Source: Actinoplanes palleronii (GTDB taxonomy: Bacteria; Actinomycetota; Actinomycetes; Mycobacteriales; Micromonosporaceae). From it: a stretch of 55,327 nt of DNA. The notes under the pieces are model-generated. The model had not been told where the DNA came from, did not search any database, and was given only the letters and a program-made list of their open reading frames with translations. Shown piece after piece: positions 7,856 through 15,707 of this stretch. Both the position numbers and the translations under genes were made by a program. The stretch lies in NCBI RefSeq assembly GCF_016862315.1, contig NZ_BOMS01000162.1:1-55327 (forward strand). Reading direction: 5' to 3'. The first letter of the stretch is position 1. Each line of letters starts with the position of its first letter.

Positions 7856-9138
7856 CGCTGTGCCTCCAACGCCTGCTTCAGGTCCCAGATCAGATCGTCG
7901 ACCGACTCGATGCCGACCGACAGCCGTACGGTCCCGGGCCGGACCCCGGCGGCGCGCAGCTCGTCGTCGCTGAGCTGCCGGTGCGTGGTGCTGGCCGGGT
8001 GGATGATCAGGCTCTTCGCGTCGCCGACGTTGGCCAGGTGCGACCAGAGCGTCACCCCGCGGATCAGGTCCTGCCCGGCCTCGCGGCCCCCGGCGACGTC
8101 GAACGAGAACACCGCGCCCGCCCCGAGCGGCAGGTACTTCTCGACCAGCGGCTGGAACCGGCTGCCGGGCAGCCCGGCGTAGGTGACGTTCGACGCGAGG
8201 GGGTGCGCGTCCAGGAACGCGGCGACCGTACCGGCGTTCGCGACGTGCCGGTCCATCCGCAGCGACAGCGTCTCCAGGCCCTGCAGCAGCAGGAACGCGT
8301 TGAACGGCGAGAGCGTGCCACCCAGGTCCCGCAGCGTCTCGGCGCGCAGCTTCATCAGGTAGCCGTACGTGCCGAACGTCTCGTGGAACTGCAGCCCGTG
8401 GTAGGCCGGTGAGGGCTCGGCGATCACCGGGAACCGCCCGTTGGACCAGTTGAACGTGCCGGCCTCGGTGACCACCCCGCCGATGCTGGTGCCGTGCCCG
8501 CCGATGAACTTCGTCGCCGAGTGGATGACGATGTCGGCGCCGTGCTCGATCGGCCGGCACAGGTACGGCGTCGCGAACGTGTTGTCCACGATCAGCGGCA
8601 GCTCGTGCTCGTGCGCGATGGCCGCCACGGTCGCGATGTCCAGCACGTTCCCGCCGGGGTTGCCGATCGTCTCGCCGAAGAACGCCTTGGTGTTCGCCCG
8701 CACCGCCTTGCGCCAGGCCTCCGGGTCGTCCGGGTCCACCCAGGTCAGCTCGACGTTCAGCTTGCCGAACAGGTGCTTGAACTGGTTGACCGTGCCGCCG
8801 TAGAGCGCCGACGAGGCGACCACGTGGTCACCCGGCTGCAGCAGCGTGAACAGCGCGGCGGCCTGCGCGGCGATCCCGCTGGCGAACGCGACCGCGCCGG
8901 CGCCACCCTCCAGGTTCGCGATCCGCTCCTCGAAGACCGCGACCGTCGGGTTCATGATCCGGGAGTACGTGTTGCCGTACTCCTGCAGGTTGAAGTAGGC
9001 GGCCGCGGACTCCGGGTCCTCGAACACGTAGCTGGTGGTCTGGAAGATCGGCACGGCGCGGGCGCCGGTGTTCGGATCGGGCCGTTGCCCGGCGTGCAGC
9101 TGCCGGGTCTCGAACCCGAACTCGTGGTCTTCGCTCAT
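7852..9138 (-). CDS. metY: O-acetylhomoserine aminocarboxypropyltransferase (sulfhydrylase)
   Basis: This PLP-dependent Cys/Met-metabolism enzyme (428 residues, normal length) makes homocysteine from O-acetylhomoserine and sulfide. Motifs seen include FETRQLHAGQ at the N terminus, TYSRIMNPT, SALYGGTVNQF, IVDNTFATP and the PLP lysine in HSATKFIGGHG. The length and the GGTVNQFKH insertion favour MetY over MetB or MetZ. The ATG overlaps the metX stop by 4 bp. Its location near MetNIQ and other sulfur-linked genes supports a methionine role. Confidence 0.94.
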   Translation of the reverse strand: MSEDHEFGFETRQLHAGQRPDPNTGARAVPIFQTTSYVFEDPESAAAYFNLQEYGNTYSRIMNPTVAVFEERIANLEGGAGAVAFASGIAAQAAALFTLLQPGDHVVASSALYGGTVNQFKHLFGKLNVELTWVDPDDPEAWRKAVRANTKAFFGETIGNPGGNVLDIATVAAIAHEHELPLIVDNTFATPYLCRPIEHGADIVIHSATKFIGGHGTSIGGVVTEAGTFNWSNGRFPVIAEPSPAYHGLQFHETFGTYGYLMKLRAETLRDLGGTLSPFNAFLLLQGLETLSLRMDRHVANAGTVAAFLDAHPLASNVTYAGLPGSRFQPLVEKYLPLGAGAVFSFDVAGGREAGQDLIRGVTLWSHLANVGDAKSLIIHPASTTHRQLSDDELRAAGVRPGTVRLSVGIESVDDLIWDLKQALEAQR

Positions 9139-10307
9139 GCTCGGCTTCCGTTCAGGAACTCGCGGACGATGGGAGTCTGCCGGGCCTCTTCCAGCAGGAA
9201 GCAGTCGTGTCCGTAGGGCGCCTCGATCAGGTGATACTCGACCGGCTTCCCGGCCTTGCGCAACGCCTCCTCGATCTCTTCGGACGCCGCCGGCGGGTAG
9301 AGCCAGTCCGAGCTGAACGCGATCAGCAGGGTCCGCGCTTGGATTTGCTCGGCGGCAGCCTGCAGCGAGCCGTGCTCGCGGGACAGATCAAAATAGGTCA
9401 GCGCGCGGGACAGGTGCAGGTAGGTATTCGCGTCGAAGCGCCGCACGAACGAGCCGGCCTGGTGCTGCAGGTAGCTCTCCACCTCGAACTCCGGCTCGCT
9501 GAGCGTGTACCGGATGTCCCCGCCGGACTGCAGCCGCCGCCCGAACTTCCCGGCCAGCGCGGGCGCGGAGAGATAGGTGACGTGCCCGACCATCCGGGCC
9601 ACGCCCATCCCGGCGTCCGGCGAGCGTCCGGTGCCGTAGTAGTCGCCGCCCTGCCAGTCCGGGTCGCGCATGATCGCCTCGCGGGCGATCGCGTTCCAGG
9701 CCACCCCCTGCGGCTGCAGCCCGTGCGTGGACGCGATCACCACGATCGCGTTCACCTGATCGGGGTGGTCCACCGCCCACTGCAGCGCCTGCATCCCGCC
9801 GAGCGAGCCGCCCGCCACGGCGGCCAGCCGCTCGATGCCGAGCACGTCCAGGAAGGCCCGCTCGCACCGGACCATGTCCGCGACGGTCAGGACCGGAAAA
9901 TCCTTACCGTACGGCCGGCCGGTCGCCGGGTCGGCCGAGGACGGTCCGGTGGTGCCCCGGCAGCCACCGAGCAGGTTGGTGGAGACCACGAAGAACCGGT
10001 CGGTGTCGAACGCCTTGCCCGGCCCGATCATGCCGTCCCACCAGCCGATCCCTTTCGGGCTGCCGACCGCCGCGAACCCGTCCCGGGTGCTTTCGGCCGG
10101 CGCGGTGGCGGCGATCCCGGCGGCGTGCGCGTCCCCGCTGAGCGCGTGGCAGACCAGGATGACGTTGTCGCGGGCCGGTGCCAGGGTGCCGTAGGTCTCG
10201 TACGCCACCCGGACCCCGCGCAGCTCCCGGCCCGAGTCGAGCGGCAGCGGCGCCGGCAGATCCAGGTACCGCGTCTCCACGGTGCCGACCGAGCGGGTGT
10301 TTCTCAC
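9135..10307 (-). CDS. metX: Homoserine O-acetyltransferase
   Basis: This alpha/beta-hydrolase-fold acyltransferase (390 residues) activates homoserine for direct sulfhydrylation. The N-terminal part reads LPLDSGRELRGVRVAYETYG. The nucleophile elbow is GGSLGGMQAL and the acid is in FSSDWLYPP. The catalytic His is in PYGHDCFLL, and RFDANTYLHL is typical. The GTG at 10305-10307 sits exactly where the left end of a TnpB element begins, so the first few residues and the native promoter may have been replaced. A GTG nine codons in (10278-10280) is an alternative start. It is the first gene of the metX-metY-CoA-binding operon. Confidence 0.93.
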   Translation of the reverse strand: MRNTRSVGTVETRYLDLPAPLPLDSGRELRGVRVAYETYGTLAPARDNVILVCHALSGDAHAAGIAATAPAESTRDGFAAVGSPKGIGWWDGMIGPGKAFDTDRFFVVSTNLLGGCRGTTGPSSADPATGRPYGKDFPVLTVADMVRCERAFLDVLGIERLAAVAGGSLGGMQALQWAVDHPDQVNAIVVIASTHGLQPQGVAWNAIAREAIMRDPDWQGGDYYGTGRSPDAGMGVARMVGHVTYLSAPALAGKFGRRLQSGGDIRYTLSEPEFEVESYLQHQAGSFVRRFDANTYLHLSRALTYFDLSREHGSLQAAAEQIQARTLLIAFSSDWLYPPAASEEIEEALRKAGKPVEYHLIEAPYGHDCFLLEEARQTPIVREFLNGSRA

Positions 10308-11212
10308 CCGGCGTAAGGGACGGAAGCCTGGTCCCTCAGGGCCGGGAGGAAGCCCGGCTGCAACCTATACGTCAACAACATCTTGGGCATCTCCCCACTG
10401 AGGACTACGGTCGATGTGTGCTGGTGACGGAGCTGTTGAAGCTTGCTCCGACGGTGGAGCAGGCGACGCTGCTCGAAACCACCATGCGCGCCTGTAATGC
10501 CGCTTCTGACCGGGTGGCGGTGCCGTGCAGTACGACCAGCGGTACCCGAGCCGTCCGGTGGTGATGAACCGGAGGGCTGGCTCGGGGTCGACCTCGGTGT
10601 GGTCAACCTGGCCACCGATTCCGACGGCACCAACCACAGCGGCAAGGTCGTGCGAGTGGTGCGCCGCCGCAACAATCGATTGCGCGCGAGGCTGCAGGCC
10701 CTGGGGACCGAGAGCGCCAAGCGGCTGCTGAAGAAGCGCCGCCGCAAGGAGTCCCGCTACGCGCGGGACGTCAACCACCGCATCTCCAAGGCACTGGTCG
10801 GGGTAGCCAAAGGCACCCGGCGCGGGATCAAGCTCGAAGACTTGAGCGGGATCCGCGACCGGGTAACGGTCACGAAGGCTCAGCGCTCCGACCTGCGCTC
10901 CTGGGCATTCCGACAGTTGCGCACGTTCGTCAGCTACAAGGCAGCCCTCGCTGGCGTGCCGGTGCGGCCGGTCGACCCGCGCAACACCTCCCGGGAATGC
11001 TCCCGCTGCGGACACACCGACAAACGCAACCGCCGCACCCGCGATGAGTTCCGCTGTCTCCGGTGCGGGCACGCCGGCCCCGCCGACCACAACGCGGCGA
11101 TCAACATTGGTCGCCGGGCAGCCGTCAACCGGCCGAACGCGGCGTGACCTCGTACCCATTACTACGAGCCTCACGATCTGCAAGCCAGGCCCCTCAGAGC
11201 CCGGTAGTTGAC
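10308..11212 (+). mobile_element. Decayed TnpB-only (IS1341-like) element
   Basis: The left end carries a compact hairpin region (CTGGTCCCTCAGGGCCGG) beginning right at the metX start codon, next to TTTCTCAC, which could be the target or TAM sequence. A disrupted tnpB follows. The right end has AAGCCAGGCCCCTCAGAG and then CCGGTAGTTGAC, resembling the 3' end of an omega-RNA scaffold in IS200/IS605-type elements. No tnpA is present. The exact borders are inferred. Confidence 0.65.
10418..11147 (+). pseudogene. tnpB: tnpB pseudogene with internal deletion and intact RuvC/zinc-finger half
   Basis: The N-terminal start (GTG 10418, reading VLVTELLKLAPTVEQATLLE) is recognisable for about 34 residues. 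The reading frame then breaks, and most of the wedge/REC region is missing. From about 10573 the C-terminal half is open in another frame. It holds the RuvC Asp in GVDLGVVNLA, the RuvC Glu in LEDLSGIRDR, a four-cysteine zinc finger (CSRCGHTDKRNRR...CLRCGH) and the last RuvC Asp in ADHNAAINIG. TnpB is an RNA-guided nuclease associated with IS200/IS605 elements. This copy should not be guide-loaded or active as it stands. The intact nuclease core suggests the deletion is recent. Confidence 0.85.
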
Positions 11213-11299
11213 CCTCGGAAGTTAGGCCAGGTCGGAGCTTATGTCTAGTATCCCGATGGGCCTTGTAGAGGCGTCGCCGGCACGGAAGGATTCCTCGGT

Positions 11300-11848
11300 A
11301 TGACCACCATTGATAACGGAGTCAACGTCCAAGCGCTGCTCGACGCGCGCGAAGTCCTCAAGGGCGCTCCGGACGCCGCCCAGTTCACCTGGCGCGCGTC
11401 CAGCAAGTGGCAGCACGGGGTGCACAGCACCACCACGATCGAGAAGTTCTTCGGGCTCGGCCAGGAGCAGACCCACAAGAACGAGACCACGTTCGCCGCG
11501 GATCACCCGGCCGTGTTCGCGGCTGAGGACAACGGCATCACCCCGATCGAGTACCTGCTGGTCGGCCTGGCTGGCTGCCTCACCGCCGGTGTCGCGTCGG
11601 TCGCGCAGAACCGCGGGATCCAGCTGCGCTCGGTCGAGTCCACCGTCGAGGGCGCGCACGACATCCGGGGCATCCTCGGGGCCGACAGCGACGTACGCAA
11701 CGGCTTCAACGACATCAAGGTGACCTTCCACATCGACGCGGACGCGTCCCAGGAGGAGATCGAAGCGCTGGTCGCCCAGTCGCAGAAGCGCTCGGCGGTC
11801 TACGACGCGCTGACCAACCCGACGAACGTCACGGTCGAGGTGGCCTGA
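11300..11848 (+). CDS. OsmC family protein
   Basis: This OsmC/Ohr-fold protein of 182 residues has PIEYLLVGLAGCLTAG carrying the first conserved cysteine. The second cysteine of peroxide-reducing Ohr/OsmC proteins is replaced (QKRSAVYDALTNP), as in YhfA-like members, so classical thiol peroxidase activity is doubtful. ATG at 11300 is preceded by GGAAGGA at a usable distance. Its stop TGA is followed immediately, in the same frame, by the FAD oxidoreductase reading frame. Neighbouring metX-metY suggests a role in organic sulfur or redox metabolism (inference). Confidence 0.88.
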   Translation: MTTIDNGVNVQALLDAREVLKGAPDAAQFTWRASSKWQHGVHSTTTIEKFFGLGQEQTHKNETTFAADHPAVFAAEDNGITPIEYLLVGLAGCLTAGVASVAQNRGIQLRSVESTVEGAHDIRGILGADSDVRNGFNDIKVTFHIDADASQEEIEALVAQSQKRSAVYDALTNPTNVTVEVA

Positions 11849-11851
11849 GTC

Positions 11852-13081
11852 ATCGAACAGGTCACCACGGTCGTCGTCGGCGCGGGACACGCCGGCCTGG
11901 CCGCCAGCCACTTCCTCACCGCCCGGTCGATCGACCACGTCGTGCTCGAACGCGGCGAGGTCGCCAACTCGTGGCGCCGGGAACGCTGGGACTCGCTGCG
12001 GCTGCTCACCCCGAACTGGCTGAGCCGGCTGCCCGGCCACCACTACGACGGCCCGGACCCGGACGGGTACATGACGTCCGGCGAGGTGGTCGCGTTCATC
12101 GAGCAGTTCGCCGGTGTCACCGCGGCGCCGGTCCGTACGAACACGGCGGTCACCTCGGTGCGCCGCGACGACGACGGCTACCGGCTGGTCACCAGCGGAG
12201 GTGAGCTGCGCGCCCGGTCGGTGGTGCTGGCCGGCGGCGCCTGCAACGTGCCGACCGTGCCGGCGCTGGCCGCCGGCCTGCCGCCCGGCGTGCGGCAGCT
12301 GACGCCGTTCGACTACCGCGGGCCCGACGGGCTGGCCGAGGGCGGGGTGCTCGTGGTCGGCGGGTCGGCGACCGGGGTGCAGATCGCGGCCGAGCTGCGC
12401 CGCTCCGGCCGGCCGGTGATCCTGTCGACCGGGGAGCACGTGCGGATGCCACGGTTGCACCGGGACCGGGACGTGCTGTGGTGGATGGACGCGACCGGAG
12501 TGTGGGACCAGCGCTACGACCAGGTCGACGATCTCACCCGGGCCCGGCGGCTGCCGTCACCGCAGCTGGTCGGCACCCCGGAACGGGCCACGCTCGACCT
12601 GAACGCGCTGACCGATCTCGGGGTGGAGCTCGTGGGGCGGCTTTCCGCCGTACGCGATGGGGTCCTGCTCTTCTCCGGAGGTCTCACGAACGTCTGCGCG
12701 CTGGCGGACCTGAAGATGAAGCGGATGCTGGCGGGTTTTGATCAGTGGGCGGGTCTCTCGCAACCGGAGGTCGAGCTGCCGCCGACGAGGGTCCCGGCGG
12801 CACCGCGGTGGCAGATCGATCTCGGTCACGGGGAGATCAGCACGGTGGTGTGGGCGACCGGGTTCCGGCCCGACTACGGCTGGCTCGACGTGCCGGTGGT
12901 CGACGAGAAGGGCCGGCTGCGGCACGAGGGCGGCGTCGTCGACAGCCCGGGTCTCTACGCGCTCGGCCTGCCGGTGCTGCGCCGCCGCCGCTCCACGTTC
13001 CTCAACGGCATCGAGGACGACGCCCGCGCCGTCACCGAGCACCTGGCCACAAGCCTGCCCGTCCCGAGTTCGCACCGCTGA
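11852..13081 (+). CDS. FAD-dependent NAD(P)-binding oxidoreductase (CzcO-like) lacking a canonical start codon
   Basis: This flavoprotein monooxygenase-like protein has about 409 residues. It shows the FAD motif VVVGAGHAGLA, LERGEVANSWRRERWDSLRLLTPNW (typical of CzcO/YrpB-type oxidoreductases), GGVLVVGGSATGVQIA for NAD(P), and the C-terminal WATGFRPDYGWLD. The FAD motif starts only a few codons after the OsmC stop, yet no ATG, GTG or TTG precedes it. The codons after the TGA are GTC ATC GAA, where GTG ATC would be expected. The next usable start (GTG 11942) would remove the FAD loop. ATC at 11852 is given provisionally. The gene may use a rare start or TGA readthrough, or be silenced. Confidence 0.8.
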   Translation: MEQVTTVVVGAGHAGLAASHFLTARSIDHVVLERGEVANSWRRERWDSLRLLTPNWLSRLPGHHYDGPDPDGYMTSGEVVAFIEQFAGVTAAPVRTNTAVTSVRRDDDGYRLVTSGGELRARSVVLAGGACNVPTVPALAAGLPPGVRQLTPFDYRGPDGLAEGGVLVVGGSATGVQIAAELRRSGRPVILSTGEHVRMPRLHRDRDVLWWMDATGVWDQRYDQVDDLTRARRLPSPQLVGTPERATLDLNALTDLGVELVGRLSAVRDGVLLFSGGLTNVCALADLKMKRMLAGFDQWAGLSQPEVELPPTRVPAAPRWQIDLGHGEISTVVWATGFRPDYGWLDVPVVDEKGRLRHEGGVVDSPGLYALGLPVLRRRRSTFLNGIEDDARAVTEHLATSLPVPSSHR

Positions 13082-13113
13082 TCGCCCACGGTCCCGATCG
13101 CGCGCCGCGGGGA

Positions 13114-13145
13114 CCGCTGCCACTCCCGACCGCAGCGCGCCTCCG
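13114..13145 (+). repeat. 32-bp conserved flank of the hairpin repeat, copy 1
   Basis: This 32-bp stretch (beginning CCGCTGCCACTCCCGACC) is repeated with one mismatch in inverted orientation at 14271-14302. The first 22 bases of its core recur at 55298-55319. Here it lies 4 bp before the hairpin at 13150, so the repeat family is flank plus hairpin. Confidence 0.75.
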
Positions 13146-13149
13146 TGCT

Positions 13150-13206
13150 CCGGCTGGTGCTGAGGGGTGTCTCAACGACGTCGAGACACCCCTCAGCACC
13201 AGCCGG
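13150..13206. terminator. Long hairpin (24-bp perfect stem), repeat family copy 1
   Basis: The two arms, 13150-13173 and 13183-13206, are perfectly complementary over 24 bp around a 9-base loop. It lies after the FAD oxidoreductase stop. The core CTGAGGGGTGTCTC is shared with copies at 14212, 24578 and 33782. There is no T tract, so terminator function is inferred from position. Confidence 0.75.
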
Positions 13207-13296
13207 AACAGCGATACCCGGAGCGATCGTCATCCGCGGAGCGGGACGGCGTCATATTCCGCGCCGGATCAGGGCCGGTGTGGCAGGCTCGCGGCC

Positions 13297-14175
13297 GTGC
13301 AGCGAATGATCGATGTGGGGGACGGGTCGGTCTGGTGTGAGGACACCGGGGGTGCTCTGCCGCCGGTGGTGCTGCTGCATCCGGGGGTCGGTGACTCCCG
13401 GATCTGGGACCTGGTCTGGGCGCGGCTTGCCGGACGGCACCGCCTGATCCGTTATGACGTGCGGGGCTTCGGTCGCTCCGCGCCCCCGGACGGCCGGTTC
13501 TCCCCGCTGGCCGATCTGCGACGGGTGCTGGACGGACTCGCGGTGGGGTCGGCGTTGTTCGTCGGGTGCAGCATGGGCGGCGGCAGCGCGCTTGATCTGG
13601 CCCTGGCCGATCCTGATCGGGTCCGGGGGATGGTGCTGGCCTGCCCCGGTATCTCCGGCGCCCCACCTGCCCAGAATCCCGGTGGCGCTGCGGTCGCGCG
13701 TGGTTCCGGCGGCGCCGCGGTCGCGCGTGATCCCGGTGGTGCCGAGGCCGCGCGTGATCCCGGTGATACTGCGACCTCGCGCGATGCCGGCGGCGCCGCG
13801 GCTGGCCGCGACCTCGCCGACGCGCCGGACAGCGATGACCCGGCGATCTTCCTTGAGCAGGGCATCGCGCGGTGGGCTCAGGCCGGCCGCGACCCGGTGG
13901 TCGTCGAGCAGTTGCGCTCGTCGGTCCGGTTCTGGCTCCACTGGGGTGACAGCCTCGCCGAGGACGGCGACGCGTGGTCCCGGCTGGAGGACGTCACCGT
14001 GCCCAGCGTGCTGCTGCTCGGTGACCTCGAGCGGCCGTCGTTCGTGCCAGCCTGCGTCGAGGCCGCGCGGCGCCTGCCCGGGTGCCGGCTGGTGCGGATC
14101 CCCGGCGCTGATCACTTCGTGCCGCTGCGGGCGCCCGATGTCGTGGTGGACGCGCTGCATTCGCTGCAACGCTGA
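13297..14175 (+). CDS. Alpha/beta-fold hydrolase with a 9-residue repeat insert
   Basis: This alpha/beta hydrolase has 292 residues. It has the oxyanion region LLHPGVGDSRIWD, RYDVRGFGRS, the nucleophile elbow VGCSMGGGSAL, a late acid (LLLGDLERPS) and the catalytic His in ADHFVPL. Between the nucleophile and the cap is an insert of five imperfect nine-residue units (PGGAAVARG, SGGAAVARD, PGGAEAARD, PGDTATSRD, AGGAAAGRD), encoded by a 27-bp tandem array at about 13677-13815. GTG 13297 is used; ATG 13306 is possible. The substrate is unknown. The gene is bracketed by two long hairpins with inverted flanks, as if part of a cassette. Confidence 0.85.
   Translation: MQRMIDVGDGSVWCEDTGGALPPVVLLHPGVGDSRIWDLVWARLAGRHRLIRYDVRGFGRSAPPDGRFSPLADLRRVLDGLAVGSALFVGCSMGGGSALDLALADPDRVRGMVLACPGISGAPPAQNPGGAAVARGSGGAAVARDPGGAEAARDPGDTATSRDAGGAAAGRDLADAPDSDDPAIFLEQGIARWAQAGRDPVVVEQLRSSVRFWLHWGDSLAEDGDAWSRLEDVTVPSVLLLGDLERPSFVPACVEAARRLPGCRLVRIPGADHFVPLRAPDVVVDALHSLQR
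13677..13815 (+). repeat. 27-bp in-frame tandem repeats inside the hydrolase gene
   Basis: Five imperfect copies of a 27-bp unit of the type CCCGGTGGCGCTGCGGTC... encode Gly/Ala/Arg/Asp-rich nonapeptides. Copy number could vary between strains because every unit keeps the frame. Confidence 0.75.
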
Positions 14176-14211
14176 CCCCGGCGTCGGCGTCGGTGGCGGT
14201 GGGCTGGTGGT

Positions 14212-14264
14212 GGCTGGTGCTCAGGGGTGTCTCACGCGCCGTGAGACACCCCTGAGCACCAGCC
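14212..14264. terminator. Long hairpin (24-bp perfect stem), repeat family copy 2
   Basis: Arms 14212-14235 and 14241-14264 are perfectly complementary over 24 bp with a 5-base loop. The hairpin sits between the convergent hydrolase and M20 peptidase genes and probably works as a bidirectional terminator. Confidence 0.78.
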
Positions 14265-14270
14265 GGGAAC

Positions 14271-14302
14271 CGGAGGCGCGCCGCGGTCGGGAGTGGCAGC
14301 GG
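14271..14302 (-). repeat. 32-bp conserved flank of the hairpin repeat, copy 2 (inverted)
   Basis: It is the reverse complement of 13114-13145 with 31 of 32 positions identical, 6 bp after hairpin copy 2. Together the two copies form a 1.2-kb inverted arrangement around the hydrolase gene. Confidence 0.75.
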
Positions 14303-14341
14303 TGTCGCGTGCGGCCGCCGAGGGACCCGGGCGCGCCGGGG

Positions 14342-15568
14342 TCAGGGGTGGGTGCGGTGGGTCAGCCAGCTGGACATCACTCGGACGCCGTGGCCGATGG
14401 CGCGCTCGTCCGGGTCGAACGCGCCGAAGTGCGGGTAGCTGGTCTTGATGTCGGAGCCGGGGCGGCGGACGCCGAGATACGTGAACGTGCCGGGCATCCG
14501 GTTCAGGAACAGCGCGAAGTCCTCGCCGCTGTACGGGATCGCGGCGTACGTCGGCAGGGTCCTGGTTTCGCCGACGGTGCGCCGCAGGTAGCGGTGGAGC
14601 GCCCGGCCCTCGCGCTGCGGGGTGACCATCGCCGGGAACGGGTCGGCCGGGAACGTGACCGCGGCCGCACCGTACGACAGAGCCAGTCGCCGCACGGCCT
14701 CGCGCACCTCGGCGTGCCGGTCCTGCGGCCAGCAGCGGTAGGAGAAGCGCACGCCGGCGCCGGTCGGCTGGGCCTGCATGAAGACGAACCGGGACAGCGC
14801 CGTGCCCGGCCGCAGCAGCTCGGCGACCAGGTGTTCGAGGTCGCCGGAGGTGGCCGGGCGGCCGACCGTGCCGAGCGCGGTGATGGCGGCGGCGAGCGCG
14901 GTCGCCGCCGCGGCGGCGTCCGGGCCGGTCAGCGTGACCGCGCCGTGGTCCTGACCGGGCAGGCCGAACCCGGCCGTGGTGGCGAACGTCCCCACCGGGA
15001 ACGGCCCGCAGTGCAGCGCGTGGATCTCCTCGGGGCGGACCCGGTCGAACACGCCGTCGTCGAGCATCGCACCGGCGCCGGCGAGGGACTCCTCACCGGG
15101 CTGGAAGACGAAGACCAGCGTGCCGGCCAGCCCGTCGCGCCGCCGGGCCAGGGTCAGCGCGACGCCCACCCCGATCGTGGTGTGCAGGTCGTGCCCGCAC
15201 ACGTGGGCCGCCTCGGAACCGCCCTCGATCTGCTCGTCCGGCGGCACCGCGTCCATGTCGGCGCGGTAGGCGACCGTCCGGCCGGGGCGGCCTCCGGTGA
15301 GGACACCGACCACGCCGTGGCCGCCGACACCGGTGGTGACGTCCAGCCCGGCCGCGCGCAGCTGCTCCGCGACCAGGGCGGACGTCCGCACCTCCTGGCC
15401 GGACACCTCGGGGTGGCGGTGGATCTCCCGGCGCAGCTCGATCAGGTGCCGGGTCTCGCTGATGGTGGAACGGGCGCCCGTGGCCGGGACGAGCAGCGCC
15501 CCGGCCGCGCCGCCGATCCCGCCCAGCACGATCCGCCGGCTGATGGCGCGATTTCCCAGGTTCGACAT
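14342..15568 (-). CDS. M20-family amidohydrolase, probably secreted via Tat
   Basis: This metal-dependent aminoacylase/amidohydrolase (408 residues) of the M20D/HipO type has RREIHRHPEVSGQE, YRADMDAVPP, HVCGHDLHTT and FQPGEES, which contain the usual metal ligands Asp, His, Cys and Glu. A late His is in YPHFGAFDPDE. The N terminus SRRIVLGGIGGAAGALLVP looks like a twin-arginine signal with a hydrophobic core. An extracytoplasmic location is therefore likely, which is less common for this family. ATG start at 15566-15568. It is convergent with the alpha/beta hydrolase. The substrate (N-acyl or N-carbamoyl amino acid, peptide) cannot be set from sequence. Confidence 0.9.
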   Translation of the reverse strand: MSNLGNRAISRRIVLGGIGGAAGALLVPATGARSTISETRHLIELRREIHRHPEVSGQEVRTSALVAEQLRAAGLDVTTGVGGHGVVGVLTGGRPGRTVAYRADMDAVPPDEQIEGGSEAAHVCGHDLHTTIGVGVALTLARRRDGLAGTLVFVFQPGEESLAGAGAMLDDGVFDRVRPEEIHALHCGPFPVGTFATTAGFGLPGQDHGAVTLTGPDAAAAATALAAAITALGTVGRPATSGDLEHLVAELLRPGTALSRFVFMQAQPTGAGVRFSYRCWPQDRHAEVREAVRRLALSYGAAAVTFPADPFPAMVTPQREGRALHRYLRRTVGETRTLPTYAAIPYSGEDFALFLNRMPGTFTYLGVRRPGSDIKTSYPHFGAFDPDERAIGHGVRVMSSWLTHRTHP

Positions 15569-15707
15569 CGTCTTCCTCCCCGTGTGCCGGCCGCCGTCCG
15601 GCGAACCGACTGGGGTGAGGATGGCTTTTCCGCCCGGGGCGACGCAGTAGTGCCAGGTCCCGGAAAAACGTAGTGCCAGCGTTACTGCCCGGCCCCGGCG
15701 AGGCTGG

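Noticed and set aside
10178..10564. 128-codon plus-strand ORF overlapping metX
   Set aside because: Its first 240 bp are antisense to metX. Only its last part is the tnpB start, which is annotated as part of the pseudogene.
13454..15673. 739-codon plus-strand ORF across the hydrolase, hairpin and M20 gene
   Set aside because: It reads antisense or out of frame through two well-supported genes and a hairpin, and has no recognisable domain.
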